Source of the DNA: Gammaproteobacteria bacterium
GTDB lineage: Bacteria; Pseudomonadota; Gammaproteobacteria; Competibacterales; Competibacteraceae
Direction: 5' to 3'
Length of the DNA: 64,000 bases
Assembly (NCBI GenBank): GCA_024234995.1
Contig: JACKNF010000010.1
Span: forward strand, 52,344 to 116,343
A program made the position numbers and the translations under genes. The notes beneath the pieces are model-generated. The model did not search any database, had not been told where the DNA came from, and saw only the letters and a list, made by a program, of their open reading frames with translations. Shown in pieces: positions 37,328-46,662 of this stretch; within the stretch, counting starts at the first letter, position 1, and each line of letters begins with the position of its first letter.

Positions 37328-38164
37328 ATGGCCATCATCACTTCAGAACAAGTCGCCGCCGCCTATGCGGCGCTCGCCACCGGCCAGCGTGAGCAAATCG
37401 CTCAAATGTGGGCCGAGGATTTACGCTGGCTGGTCCCCGGTCACAACCCGTTGTCGGGCTGGAAGAACAACTTGGATGAATTTATCGCGTTCATGAGCAC
37501 CGTCGGCCAGCTGTCGGACAACAGCTTCCGCATGGACCCGGTGGCGGTGATGACCGCCGGAAACTTCTCGGCGGATGTGACGCGCAACACCGGTCATCGG
37601 GCAGGACAACCCGGCCGCCGCCTCGATATCGACGTGATCCACTGGCTGACCTGGCGGGACGGTAAGGTCATTGAAGGCCGGGGGGCGATCTTCGGCGACG
37701 GCACCGCCCAATACGATGCGTTCTGGGCGCGGGATGACGCAACCGGAACGACCCGCGAGGTCATCGCCCGTTATTACGAGACCGCCCAGCGCGGTGCCTG
37801 GGACGAGTGGCTGACCTTGTTTGCCGGCGACGTGAGCGGCGACGAGCAGCTGGCCGGACACTTCGAGGGCATCGAGGTGCTGCAGGGCGCGATCGGGGCT
37901 ATTAGCTACGGCTACAGCAAGTTTCAGATGATCCCCAAGCATATCGTGACGGACGGCGAGCAAGCGGTGGTGGTCTGGCGCTGCGATGCGGCCAACCGGG
38001 CTGGCACGCCCATCGCCTACAACTACCTGCCGGACCGTGAGGTGGTCGGCGCCAATTTCTTCCGTCTGGAAAACGGCAAGATCAAGTACATGCGGACCAT
38101 TCATGACGAAACGGCCTTCGCGCCTTTCAATCATCCCACCAATCCCAAGGCGCCGCCGGCGTAA
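37328..38164 (+). CDS. Double SnoaL/NTF2-like protein
   Basis: The product has 278 residues with two NTF2-like cone domains. The first is residues 5-130 (VAAAYAALATGQREQIAQMWAEDLRWLVPGHNPLSG, IDVIHWLTWRDGKVIEGRGA). The second is about 140-265 (VIARYYETAQRGAWDEWLTLFAGD, NFFRLENGKIKYMRTIHDE). The first resembles the preceding protein (PGxxPLSG motif), suggesting local duplication. An AGGAGGACGATTGC site precedes the ATG. It could be an isomerase, cyclase or dehydratase. Confidence 0.75.
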   Translation: MAIITSEQVAAAYAALATGQREQIAQMWAEDLRWLVPGHNPLSGWKNNLDEFIAFMSTVGQLSDNSFRMDPVAVMTAGNFSADVTRNTGHRAGQPGRRLDIDVIHWLTWRDGKVIEGRGAIFGDGTAQYDAFWARDDATGTTREVIARYYETAQRGAWDEWLTLFAGDVSGDEQLAGHFEGIEVLQGAIGAISYGYSKFQMIPKHIVTDGEQAVVVWRCDAANRAGTPIAYNYLPDREVVGANFFRLENGKIKYMRTIHDETAFAPFNHPTNPKAPPA

Positions 38165-38176
38165 GGAATCATCCCC

Positions 38177-39709
38177 ATGCGTGCTTACGATTTCATCATC
38201 GTCGGCGCGGGGTCAGCCGGTTCGGTGTTGACCCGCCGGCTCAGCGAGGACCCCGATGTCCGGGTATTGGTGCTGGAAGCAGGACCCGCCGGCACATCGC
38301 CGGACATCGAAACCCGCATTCAAACCCCAGCGGCCTGGCCAACCCTGCTCGGCTCGGAAGTGGATTGGGGTTATCGCAGCGTGCCGCAACCGGGGCTAGC
38401 CGGACGGGAAATCTACGAACCGCGCGGCAAGCTGCCAGGCGGAACCAGCAACCTGTACGTCCTAATGCACATTCGAGGTCACGCTTCCGATTTTGACGGC
38501 TGGGCGGCGCAAGGCTGTGCCGGCTGGGACTACCAAAGCGTGCTGCCTTATTTTCAAAAGCTGGAGGATCAGGAAGATGGCACAGGGCCATGGATCGGGA
38601 AGGGCGGCCCCATCCCTTTATTAAACGCGGGATTGCATGATCCGAACCCCACATCGGCAGCTTTTATCGCTGCCTGCCGGGAACTGGGCTATCCCGCCAC
38701 GGACGATTTCAACGGTCCCCAGATGGAAGGGACAGGCTGGCATCATGTCAACATCCGCGACGGCAAACGCTGGAGCGCACGGGAGGGCTATCTGTTGCCC
38801 GCTCTGGCGCGGCCTAACGTGACGTTGAGCGCGAGTTCGCAGGCCACGCGGCTGCTGTTCGAGGGACGGCGCTGCGTCGGCGTCGAATACGACCAGAATG
38901 GAACCCTGCAAACTGTGCGGGCGGACCGGGAAGTGCTGGTCTGCGCCGGGGCAATCGAATCGCCCAAGCTGTTGCTGCTGTCCGGCATCGGCAATCCGGA
39001 TCATCTGCGCGAATTCAATATTCCGGTCGTAGCGGCGCTGCCCGGTGTCGGCGAGAACTTTCACAACCATGTCCTCACCGGCGTGATTCAGGGAACCGCG
39101 CGACCGGCGCCGCCGGGCCATCTGAATCTGTCGGAAGCGGCGCTGTTCTACAAGTCCGATCCGGCGCAAAGCGGACCGGATATGCAAATCGCCTTCGTCC
39201 ACGTCCCGTTCGACATCATCGTCGGCCAGCAAAACCCCAATTCAGTCAGCATTCTGCCGGGCGTGGTGCGGCCCGCTTCGCGCGGCTGGGTGCGGCTGGC
39301 CAGCGGCAATCCGCTGGATAAACCGCGGGTCAATCCAAACTACCTGGGCACCGAGGACGACACCCAGCGGCTGGTGGACGCTGTGAAGCGCGCCCGCGAC
39401 ATCTTCGCCACGCGGGCATTCTCCGATTGGGTCACGGTGGAATTATTGCCCGGTCCAGCAGTGGCCGCCGGCGCGCAACTGCGTGAGTTCGTGCGGCAGC
39501 GGGCCGATTCGTATCACCACCAGGCCGGCTCCTGCAAGATGGGAACGGACGATTTGGCGGTGGTGGACCCTAGCTTGCGCGTGCACAGCGTGGACGGCTT
39601 GCGCGTGGTGGACGCCAGCGCAATGCCGGTAGTGCCGTCCGGCAACTGTCACGCCGGGATTCTGATGATCGCCGAAAAATGCGCCGGTCTGATCAAGGCC
39701 GGACTGTAA
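38177..39709 (+). CDS. GMC-family FAD-dependent oxidoreductase
   Basis: The product has 510 residues. The N-terminal FAD Rossmann motif is DFIIVGAGSAGSVLTRRL with the distal Glu in VLVLEAG. GMC signature 1 is around LPGGTSNLYVLMHIRG (residues 91-106) and signature 2 around VLVCAGAIESPKLLLLSGIG (about 254-273). Catalytic His candidates are in SYHHQAGSCKMG near 450 and NCHAGILMIAE near 493. The family oxidises alcohols or sugars (choline, glucose, aryl alcohols). With AGE- and GH13-type neighbours a sugar or sugar-derived alcohol is a reasonable but unproven substrate. Confidence 0.92.
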   Translation: MRAYDFIIVGAGSAGSVLTRRLSEDPDVRVLVLEAGPAGTSPDIETRIQTPAAWPTLLGSEVDWGYRSVPQPGLAGREIYEPRGKLPGGTSNLYVLMHIRGHASDFDGWAAQGCAGWDYQSVLPYFQKLEDQEDGTGPWIGKGGPIPLLNAGLHDPNPTSAAFIAACRELGYPATDDFNGPQMEGTGWHHVNIRDGKRWSAREGYLLPALARPNVTLSASSQATRLLFEGRRCVGVEYDQNGTLQTVRADREVLVCAGAIESPKLLLLSGIGNPDHLREFNIPVVAALPGVGENFHNHVLTGVIQGTARPAPPGHLNLSEAALFYKSDPAQSGPDMQIAFVHVPFDIIVGQQNPNSVSILPGVVRPASRGWVRLASGNPLDKPRVNPNYLGTEDDTQRLVDAVKRARDIFATRAFSDWVTVELLPGPAVAAGAQLREFVRQRADSYHHQAGSCKMGTDDLAVVDPSLRVHSVDGLRVVDASAMPVVPSGNCHAGILMIAEKCAGLIKAGL

Positions 39710-39721
39710 GGAGATGCGCTC

Positions 39722-40150
39722 ATGATGTTTCATCACCTTTCCTTGAACTGCAACGACCTGCTCACCATCGAGCGGTTTTACAGCAAGCACTTCGGTTTTC
39801 AGCGCGCCCGCGCCATCGATTTACCGGATGGCCGTCAGATCGTATTCCTGCAAGGCAGCGGCGTGTATCTGGAGCTGTTCCCGGCGCAGGGCGAACGGCC
39901 CGCTTCGCCGGACATGAACAACGAGGGACCGCTCTATCCCGGCGTGCGCAATTACTCGTTCCAAGTCGACGACGTGGACGCCTGCCTGGCGGCGATGGGC
40001 GAGGAAGCACGGATCACTTTCGGCCCGCTGAGCTTCGACGATTTCATTCCCGGCTGGCGCAGCGTGTGGCTTGCCGATCCCGAGGGCAACATCCTTCAGG
40101 TCACCCAGGGCTTTACCGGTCAGGACAACCCGCCCCTGCCGCTAGCTTGA
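39722..40150 (+). CDS. VOC-superfamily protein
   Basis: The product has 142 residues. A glyoxalase-type fold is visible: MMFHHLSLNCNDLLTIERFYSKHFGF (His ligand), IVFLQGSGVYLELFP (Glu ligand), NYSFQVDDVDACLAAM and DPEGNILQVTQ (second Glu or Gln). An AAGGAGATG site precedes the start, 12 bases after the GMC gene. Possible roles are an isomerase, lyase or metal-dependent dioxygenase acting on a small metabolite. Confidence 0.85.
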   Translation: MMFHHLSLNCNDLLTIERFYSKHFGFQRARAIDLPDGRQIVFLQGSGVYLELFPAQGERPASPDMNNEGPLYPGVRNYSFQVDDVDACLAAMGEEARITFGPLSFDDFIPGWRSVWLADPEGNILQVTQGFTGQDNPPLPLA

Positions 40151-40199
40151 CTTTATCCGGCGCGGCAACCGGCAGAACGGCTAGAGGGGAATAGTTATC

Positions 40200-42644
40200 A
40201 TGGCATTGATTCCAATACGATTCGAATATCTGACCGGATTGCGGCAGCCTTTTGTGGTCAACGCCCGCTTGACGGGCAACTGGAACCCCCAAGGTTTGCG
40301 GTCTGAGCAGTGGGCCACTGTGCCGATGGAAGCGTTCACCGCCGAAGACGGTTGCCCCGCCTTCCGGGCTACGATCCATCTCGATGACAGCCAGACCGGC
40401 CAGACCTTCCGCTGGGGCGTGCGCGTGGATACATCGCAACAATCCGATGTATGGGGCATTCCTAGCGAAATCGCCCAGAGCGCCTCGCACGAGCGCTACC
40501 GCACATTCGATTTACAGGCCGGCGGACAGACCGAGCGTTATTACTTTACCTACTGCCGCCGGCTGGGTGCGAACAAACGGCTTATCGCCGGCCAGGATAA
40601 TCCGGCTGTTCGCTTCTCGGTTTGGGCACCCAACGCCCAAGCGGTCGAATTGGTCTTGGGAGAGCGCGATGGGGGTTATATCTACAACAACGGCACCACT
40701 TACGGTGGCCAGCCCTTGCCGCCGCCCATTCCGATGCGGCGGGTCGCTGGCGGGATTTGGGAGACACCCGCCGACGAACCCAGGCTCGCTGATTTCAGTC
40801 AATTCCGCCATCAGCCTTATATGTATCGCATTCAAAAGGACGATGGCTCGATCGCCTACCGCACCGACCTTTATTCCCGTTGCCAGATCGGCTCCGGTGG
40901 TGTCAATCCGGAAGCGCTAAATGCCCAATGGAATGGCCGCCGTCAGGAACTCGACGGCTCGAAAAGCTGCTCGGTCACCGTTGATCCTGAGCTGGTTTGC
41001 GAGGAATTCCGGGAACTCGATGCGAATGGCAATCCCGTCTGGCCGGAAACCCGCTGGCTGAACGAGGATGCATTTTGGGCCGGTGAGTTTTCGCCCGGCC
41101 GCCCCGTGCCAATCCGTCTTGAAGATTTGGTGATCTACGAATTGCACACCGGCGGACTGGGCCTCGACCGTCAGGCGCCAACCGGTACGCTTGAGGACGC
41201 CTTGCGCCTCATACCTTACCTGCGCGATCTCGGGGTGAACGCGATTGGCTTGATGCCGATCAGCGAGTTTCAGGGCGGGGCGGGCTGGGGCTACAGCACG
41301 ACTCACTACCTGGCGGTCGAATATGCGGGCGGCGGGCGCGATCAATTCAAGCATTTCGTGCGCGAATGCCATCGCAACGGAATCGCCGTCATTCTTGACG
41401 TCGTTTACAACCACTACGCCCACGAGGCCGAGCGGGCCGAATGGGCTTACGATTCCAACGCGCCCGAGCGCAATATTTATTATTGGTACGAAGGACGGGC
41501 CAGCGACTACGCCAATCCGAACGGCGGCTATGTCAACAATGGTTCCAGCGGCTGGGCGCCCCGCTATTGGGAAGGACCCGTCCGCCGGCTGTTCACCTCC
41601 AGCGTCGCGGCGCTGGTCAGCGAATTTCATCTCGACGGCTTTCGTGTTGATCTGACGCAAGCGATCCACCGTGACAATACACTCAACGTCGCGGCGCCAG
41701 CGCCAGCCGTTTCCAGCGCCAACCTGTTCGGTCAGAAACTCCTGCGCGAGTGGGCCAACACCATCCGCCTCATCAAACCGGACGCTTTCCTGATCGCCGA
41801 GGATCACAGTGGCTGGGACGCGGTGATGCGACCGGCCAGCGAAGGCGGGCTTGATTTCGATGCGACCTGGTATGCCGATTTTTACCATCATCTGATTGGT
41901 GACGCGCAGGACAATCCGGAAAGGGCGCGGCTTCTCAGGCAGGCTGGCTACGGTGATGGCCGGCCGCTGGAAATGACGCGGTTTGGCAATATTCTCGCCG
42001 GTAGCAACAACCGATATGTCGTTTATCACGAGTCGCACGACGAAGCCGGCAATGCCGAGAATTCGGCGCGGACCATCGTTATCGCCGTCAACTACGCGCC
42101 CCTGACAGGCACGACCCGCCGTTATGCCGAGGCGCGCGTGCGTTTCACCGCCGCGATGACGTTGCTTGCACCGGCGACCCCCATGTTTTTCATGGGCGAA
42201 GAGGTGGGGGCGTTGCGGCCATACCGTTACGCCGGTTTTCTCGACGAGCGCGAGAATTTGCAGGCGCTTAGGGAAGGCGAGGGAGCGAGATTGTTTCGGT
42301 TCTACTCGGAATTGATCCGCCTGCGCCGCGCCCGGCCTGCCTTGTGTTCGCGCACCATCGACGTGCTCCACACCCACGACGCTAACCGCATTCTCGCCTT
42401 CCGGCGCTGGGAGGCAGGCGAAGAGCTGCTGGTGATCGCCAGCCTGAACAATAACGCATTCGCTAACGGTTACCGGATTCAGAATTCGCGTATTGCCGAT
42501 GGGCAATGGCAGGAGGTTTTCAACAGCGACGCCCAAGATTATGGCGGTGATGGGTTACTTAACCCTGGCCTGATCGCTTCCACCGGCGGCGTGTTTTCCG
42601 CCCGCCTGCCAGCCAATAGCGTGCTGGTTTTCCAGCGGCAATAG
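40200..42644 (+). CDS. GH13 glucan enzyme with N-terminal CBM48-like region (branching-enzyme/trehalohydrolase type)
   Basis: The product has 814 residues and no signal peptide. Residues 135-200 (VRFSVWAPNAQAVELVLGE) are CBM48-like, preceded by an extra N-terminal beta domain. The GH13 barrel shows VILDVVYNHYA, the nucleophile Asp in FHLDGFRVDLTQ near 483, the acid/base Glu in FLIAEDHSGW near 533 and the third acid in VYHESHDEAGN near 613. A C-terminal beta domain follows (RILAFRRWEAGEELLVIASLNN). The layout fits 1,4-alpha-glucan branching enzymes or malto-oligosyltrehalose trehalohydrolase relatives; sequence alone does not decide. Confidence 0.85.
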   Translation: MALIPIRFEYLTGLRQPFVVNARLTGNWNPQGLRSEQWATVPMEAFTAEDGCPAFRATIHLDDSQTGQTFRWGVRVDTSQQSDVWGIPSEIAQSASHERYRTFDLQAGGQTERYYFTYCRRLGANKRLIAGQDNPAVRFSVWAPNAQAVELVLGERDGGYIYNNGTTYGGQPLPPPIPMRRVAGGIWETPADEPRLADFSQFRHQPYMYRIQKDDGSIAYRTDLYSRCQIGSGGVNPEALNAQWNGRRQELDGSKSCSVTVDPELVCEEFRELDANGNPVWPETRWLNEDAFWAGEFSPGRPVPIRLEDLVIYELHTGGLGLDRQAPTGTLEDALRLIPYLRDLGVNAIGLMPISEFQGGAGWGYSTTHYLAVEYAGGGRDQFKHFVRECHRNGIAVILDVVYNHYAHEAERAEWAYDSNAPERNIYYWYEGRASDYANPNGGYVNNGSSGWAPRYWEGPVRRLFTSSVAALVSEFHLDGFRVDLTQAIHRDNTLNVAAPAPAVSSANLFGQKLLREWANTIRLIKPDAFLIAEDHSGWDAVMRPASEGGLDFDATWYADFYHHLIGDAQDNPERARLLRQAGYGDGRPLEMTRFGNILAGSNNRYVVYHESHDEAGNAENSARTIVIAVNYAPLTGTTRRYAEARVRFTAAMTLLAPATPMFFMGEEVGALRPYRYAGFLDERENLQALREGEGARLFRFYSELIRLRRARPALCSRTIDVLHTHDANRILAFRRWEAGEELLVIASLNNNAFANGYRIQNSRIADGQWQEVFNSDAQDYGGDGLLNPGLIASTGGVFSARLPANSVLVFQRQ

Positions 42645-42700
42645 TTTCTGTTAACCCCGCGTCTGCTCGGGATGAGGGGAATCGCACAGGAGTTGAGACG

Positions 42701-44122
42701 ATGGCGGCCAACCGTACCTTGATGCAGTATTTCTATTGGGATTATCCCGCCGGCGGGACGCTGTGGAACGAGCTGACCCGCAACGCTGCTGATCTCGCCG
42801 CTACTGGGGTGACAGCGCTCTGGCTGCCGCCGCCCTGCAAGGCCGAGCGCGGGACGCAGGATGTGGGTTATGGCATTTACGACCTGTTCGATCTCGGCGA
42901 ATTCGATCAGAAAGGGGCTGTCCGCACCAAGTACGGCACCCGTCAGGAACTTGAAGCCGCCATTCAGGCGGCGCACACCGCAGGCCTCCAGGTGTATCTC
43001 GATGTGGTGGTCAATCACAAGGCCGGCGCAGATCGCACCGAAGTAGTCATGGGTACGCCGGTGTCACATGACAACCGTAACATCGAAATCGGCCCATCGC
43101 GTGAAATCGAAGTCTGGACCTATTTCGGCTTTCCGGGCCGCGCCGGAGCGTATTCCAGTTTTGTCTGGAACTGGCAGCACTTCGACGCAGTGGATTACGA
43201 CCAGCGCACCGGCACAGCCGGCACCATCTACAAGCTGCGAGACAAGCAATTCGACACGCCGGTGGACCCGGAACGCGGCAATTATGATTACTTGCTGTTC
43301 GCCGATCTGGACATGGGCAGCGATGAAGTCCGGGCGGAATTGAACCGTTGGGGCGGCTGGATCGTGCAAACTCTCGATGTCGATGGGTTTCGCTTCGACG
43401 CCGCCAAGCATATCCGCACCTTCTTTTTCAACGAGTGGCTAGATCACGTCCGCGCCACTGCCGGGCGCGAGCTGTTTGGCGTCGGCGAATACTGGACACC
43501 GGATTCCGGCACCCTGGGCTGGTTCATCGAGCAAACCGGACGGCGCATGTCAGTGTTCGATTTCCGCCTGCATTTCAACCTTCGCGACGCCTCGCGAAGC
43601 GGGGGTTCCTTCGACATGACCCGTATTTTCGAGGGCACGCAGGTGCGGCAGGACCCGGCGCTGGCGGTCACCTTTGTCGATAACCACGATTCCTACCGCG
43701 AGGACGCCGTCGAAGACTGGTTCAAACCGCTGGCCTACGCCTTGATTCTGCTGCGGGAGGAAGGTTATCCCTGCCTGTTCTACCCGGATTATTACGGCGC
43801 GCCGGGACGCCAGGGGCACCGGCAAATACTCGACCGCTTATTGCAGGTGCGGCGGGACCACGCCTATGGCCTGCAAATCGATTACTTCGATCATCCCGAT
43901 GTCATCGGCTGGACCCGGCTGGGCGACGCCGGTCACCCGCGCGCCATTGCGGTCGTGCTCAGCGACGGGCCGGGAGGCGCAAAGCGGATGAACACCGGCC
44001 GTCCGGACCGGATATTTGCGGACGTCACCGGCAACGCCGGCGGCACGATTACCACCGGCAACGACGGTTGGGGGGAGTTTCGCTGCAACGGCGGCTCGGT
44101 GTCGGTATGGGTCGAGCAATAA
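42701..44122 (+). CDS. Cytoplasmic alpha-amylase (GH13)
   Basis: The product has 473 residues and no signal peptide. It begins LMQYFYWDYPAGGTLWNEL, the hallmark of AmyA-type GH13_5 enzymes. Catalytic residues are the nucleophile Asp in VDGFRFDAAKHI near 233, Glu in GVGEYW near 263 and Asp in FVDNHDSYRED near 329; VYLDVVVNHKAGAD is the calcium/substrate loop. It hydrolyses internal alpha-1,4 bonds of glycogen-like glucans. It lies 56 bases after the larger GH13 gene, with a SnoaL-like gene just behind it. Confidence 0.92.
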   Translation: MAANRTLMQYFYWDYPAGGTLWNELTRNAADLAATGVTALWLPPPCKAERGTQDVGYGIYDLFDLGEFDQKGAVRTKYGTRQELEAAIQAAHTAGLQVYLDVVVNHKAGADRTEVVMGTPVSHDNRNIEIGPSREIEVWTYFGFPGRAGAYSSFVWNWQHFDAVDYDQRTGTAGTIYKLRDKQFDTPVDPERGNYDYLLFADLDMGSDEVRAELNRWGGWIVQTLDVDGFRFDAAKHIRTFFFNEWLDHVRATAGRELFGVGEYWTPDSGTLGWFIEQTGRRMSVFDFRLHFNLRDASRSGGSFDMTRIFEGTQVRQDPALAVTFVDNHDSYREDAVEDWFKPLAYALILLREEGYPCLFYPDYYGAPGRQGHRQILDRLLQVRRDHAYGLQIDYFDHPDVIGWTRLGDAGHPRAIAVVLSDGPGGAKRMNTGRPDRIFADVTGNAGGTITTGNDGWGEFRCNGGSVSVWVEQ

Positions 44123-44131
44123 CTGAGGCAA

Positions 44132-45037
44132 GTGGTGAACCCGATGAATGTACGTGAACAAAATAAAGCCATCGTGCGGCGCGCCATCGAGGCGGGCTGG
44201 AATCCGGCCAATCTCGCGGTGATCGACGAGCTGTACGCCGCCGGTTTCATTTTTCATCAGGAAAGCGGCGAGGCCGTGCGCGGCCTGGATTTCTTCAAGA
44301 CCTGGATCGCCACGATCCACGGCGCTTTCCCAGATATCCGCTATCAGATCGAAGCCATGTACGCGGAAGGGGACAAGGTTGCCACCCGCTACACCGTGCG
44401 AGGCACGCACCAGGGCGATTTCCGGGGTTTACCGGCAACCGGTCGATCCTTCGATCTGAGCGGACATCTGATTCACCGGGTCGTGGACGGTAAGAAAACC
44501 GAAGGCTGGGGCATCTGGGACACGCTGGGATTAATGATTCAGCTTGGCGTGATTCCGCCGGTCCGCCTGGGCAGCGGCGCGCCGCCGCCGGACACTGCGG
44601 CGAACATCGCCGCCACCCGGCGCTTGTTTGAGGCGCTGAGCAGCCGCGATCCGGAAGTTTTACCCACCGCTATCGACGAGCTGATGATTCCCGAATTCGT
44701 CACGCACGGCGATGCGCTGTTTCCGCTGGTGTATGGCCGGGATGCGCTCCGGCAGGCAATACCCCGCTTCAAGGCTGCCTTTCCGGACGCCACCGCGACA
44801 ATCCAGCGGATTTTCGCTGAAGGGCACAAGGTGATGGTCCATGTGCAGGTCAGCGGCACTCACGACGGGGAATGGATGGGGGTGCCGACGACGGGCCGGC
44901 GGATGAACTGGACTGCCAGTTCCATCATTCGCTTCAACAGCGCCGGCAAGATGGCGGAACGCTGGGTCATCGAAGATGAGATTGGCGTGTTGCAGCAGCT
45001 GGGCCGGATTCCGCGTTTCCAAGGCCAGGGCGGATGA
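44132..45037 (+). CDS. Double SnoaL-like (ester-cyclase type) protein
   Basis: The product has 301 residues. The start is GTG 44132 or ATG 44144, and neither has a strong ribosome site. Two ester-cyclase/SnoaL-like domains are present: NKAIVRRAIEAGWNPANLAVIDELYAAGFIFH with TRYTVRGTHQGDFRGLPATG, and AATRRLFEALSSRDPEV with VHVQVSGTHDGEWMGVPTTGRRMNW. The GTHxGxxxGxPxTGR motif is typical of SnoaL-type ester cyclases. A third close relative follows directly (45072-45527). Confidence 0.82.
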   Translation: MVNPMNVREQNKAIVRRAIEAGWNPANLAVIDELYAAGFIFHQESGEAVRGLDFFKTWIATIHGAFPDIRYQIEAMYAEGDKVATRYTVRGTHQGDFRGLPATGRSFDLSGHLIHRVVDGKKTEGWGIWDTLGLMIQLGVIPPVRLGSGAPPPDTAANIAATRRLFEALSSRDPEVLPTAIDELMIPEFVTHGDALFPLVYGRDALRQAIPRFKAAFPDATATIQRIFAEGHKVMVHVQVSGTHDGEWMGVPTTGRRMNWTASSIIRFNSAGKMAERWVIEDEIGVLQQLGRIPRFQGQGG

Positions 45038-45071
45038 CATCCCGCCGCCCGCCAAATGAGGAGCTCAAGCA

Positions 45072-45527
45072 ATGACATCGGTTGAAGAGAGAAACAAGGC
45101 CCGCATCGTCCGTTTCTACGACGAAATCATCAATCAGGGCAATGTCGCCGCCGTGGATGAATTGATGGCGCCCGATTTCGTGCACTACGGCGAGACGCTG
45201 TTCCCCCGCATCGAAGGCAGCGCAGCAATCAAAGCAGGTGTACTGGGTGTGATCAACGCCTACCCCGATGGCCGCACCGTGGTGGAAGACATGGTTGCCG
45301 AAGGCGATACGGTGGTATGCCTGTTGTCCTGGCGCGGCACGCATCAAGGTCCGTTCATGGGCATTCCGCCGACGGGCAAGGTATCGGCTTGGCGCGGCAT
45401 TTCCACGTATCGCTTCAATGCAGAAGGCAAGATTATCGAGCGCTGGGCCAACATGGATGTGATGGGACAATTACAGGATCTCGGCGTGGTTCCCGTGATT
45501 CAGCTGGGCGGTGGCCAGGAAGGATAG
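45072..45527 (+). CDS. SnoaL-like ester-cyclase family protein
   Basis: The product has 151 residues: NKARIVRFYDEIINQGNVAAVDELMAPDFVHYGE, LLSWRGTHQGPFMGIPPTGK and YRFNAEGKIIERWANMDVMGQLQDLG. It is closest in layout to the protein at 46663-47088 and to the second domain of the preceding gene. A GAGGAGC site lies before the ATG. The activity is unknown; the family holds aldol-type cyclases and binding proteins. Confidence 0.85.
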   Translation: MTSVEERNKARIVRFYDEIINQGNVAAVDELMAPDFVHYGETLFPRIEGSAAIKAGVLGVINAYPDGRTVVEDMVAEGDTVVCLLSWRGTHQGPFMGIPPTGKVSAWRGISTYRFNAEGKIIERWANMDVMGQLQDLGVVPVIQLGGGQEG

Positions 45528-45531
45528 GATC

Positions 45532-46167
45532 ATGGCTCCCAATGCTTCGACTACAGATTCCGGCAATAAAGAGTCTTTGTCAAAAGACTTCAACTCATCC
45601 AAGAATGTTAAGCCGATAAAATGGTGGCAATGGGTATTTATGTATCCCACGCTCATTATTGCCATCGCTGGAGCGATACCGACCGTGTTGGGTTATTACA
45701 AATCATGGAAGATTGGCGTTCCTTTTGACAAAACCCAGATTGCCCTGGAACAAAACAGATTGTGGCAAAAAAATTATGAGTGCAGTAATAATGAGTTTCG
45801 GAGTGTCAAAAACAACCTTAATATTGAGGTGGGAACCATTATTTGTTTATCGGGAGACGTCTTAATAAAAGTACAGATACCAGATGCAAAACCTATGTTC
45901 TGGTGGGTGGGACTTAAGACCTTTGAATCCAATGATCAAGCCGGGATTGACCTGTGGTTTATTGACCGTGCCCAAGCGGAAGAGAAGTTTACTCCAATCG
46001 TTGTGGCGCAAAATAATTCGGTTGTTCTATGCCAGAAATGGCTTGACAATGGACGGTTATTGAGGCGCGTCGATACTCAAGGGAAAGGTTGCTTTGATGA
46101 GGTTATAAATACTTATACCGGTCAAATTGAGAAAAGAGACAGTGCACCCTGCGATGGACGCTGCTAA
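45532..46167 (+). CDS. Single-pass membrane protein of unknown function
   Basis: The product has 211 residues from the ATG at 45532 (AAGGATAGG upstream). The Lys-rich N-terminus is cytoplasmic-like, residues about 34-54 form a membrane helix (WWQWVFMYPTLIIAIAGAIP), and a C-terminal domain contains five Cys (YECSNNEF, IICLSGDV, VLCQKW, GKGCFDEV, PCDGRC). Base composition is AT-richer than the flanking enzyme genes, suggesting separate origin. No family recognised. It starts 4 bases after the SnoaL-like stop. Confidence 0.65.
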   Translation: MAPNASTTDSGNKESLSKDFNSSKNVKPIKWWQWVFMYPTLIIAIAGAIPTVLGYYKSWKIGVPFDKTQIALEQNRLWQKNYECSNNEFRSVKNNLNIEVGTIICLSGDVLIKVQIPDAKPMFWWVGLKTFESNDQAGIDLWFIDRAQAEEKFTPIVVAQNNSVVLCQKWLDNGRLLRRVDTQGKGCFDEVINTYTGQIEKRDSAPCDGRC

Positions 46168-46217
46168 CGGATGTTAAAGATAATCGCATCCAACATGCGG
46201 TTCATAATGGAGGATTT

Positions 46218-46631
46218 ATGAAAAGATTATTTACTATGACAATAGCGAGTCTATTAGCTTTAGCATCCACTATATATTTATCCTTGGCTGAGGATATTGG
46301 AACAACCACAGGAGGGCCTTTAATAACCGCTCCTCCGAGAGATTGTACCTATGGTCCTGATACCTGCATTCGTGGCTTTGTCTGGCGAGATGCTGTTCCA
46401 AATGACCATGTCTGTGTGAAGCCCGGCGTACGCGAGCAAGCACAGATCGATAACTCGCAAGCCGCGGCACGGCGCAGCCCGGCTGGCGGGCCATCAGGCC
46501 CAAACACCTGTCTTTCCGGATATGTCTGGCGCGAAGCTTTTGCGGGTGATGTCGTCTGTGTAACTCCGCAGACACGATCTCAAGCGGTTCAGGATAATCG
46601 TCAAGCGAATGCTCGAAAAGCGTGCCGGTAG
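46218..46631 (+). CDS. Secreted protein with two Cys/Trp 'GYVWR...DHVCV' repeats
   Basis: The product has 137 residues. A signal peptide (LFTMTIASLLALASTIYLSLAED) is followed by two repeats of the module seen at 1964-2926: CTYGPDTCIRGFVWRDAVPN with DHVCV and DNSQAAARR, and GPNTCLSGYVWREAFAG with DVVCV and DNRQANARK. Here the protein is almost nothing but the module, which suggests that it is a self-contained fold. Together with the preceding membrane protein it forms an AT-richer island in the enzyme array. Function unknown. Confidence 0.7.
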   Translation: MKRLFTMTIASLLALASTIYLSLAEDIGTTTGGPLITAPPRDCTYGPDTCIRGFVWRDAVPNDHVCVKPGVREQAQIDNSQAAARRSPAGGPSGPNTCLSGYVWREAFAGDVVCVTPQTRSQAVQDNRQANARKACR

Positions 46632-46662
46632 AAAAATAGCTCAAATTTGAGGAGATCAGGCC

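Noticed and set aside
40917..42536. 539-codon minus-strand frame
   Set aside because: Antisense shadow of the GH13 gene, whose catalytic motifs are complete on the plus strand.
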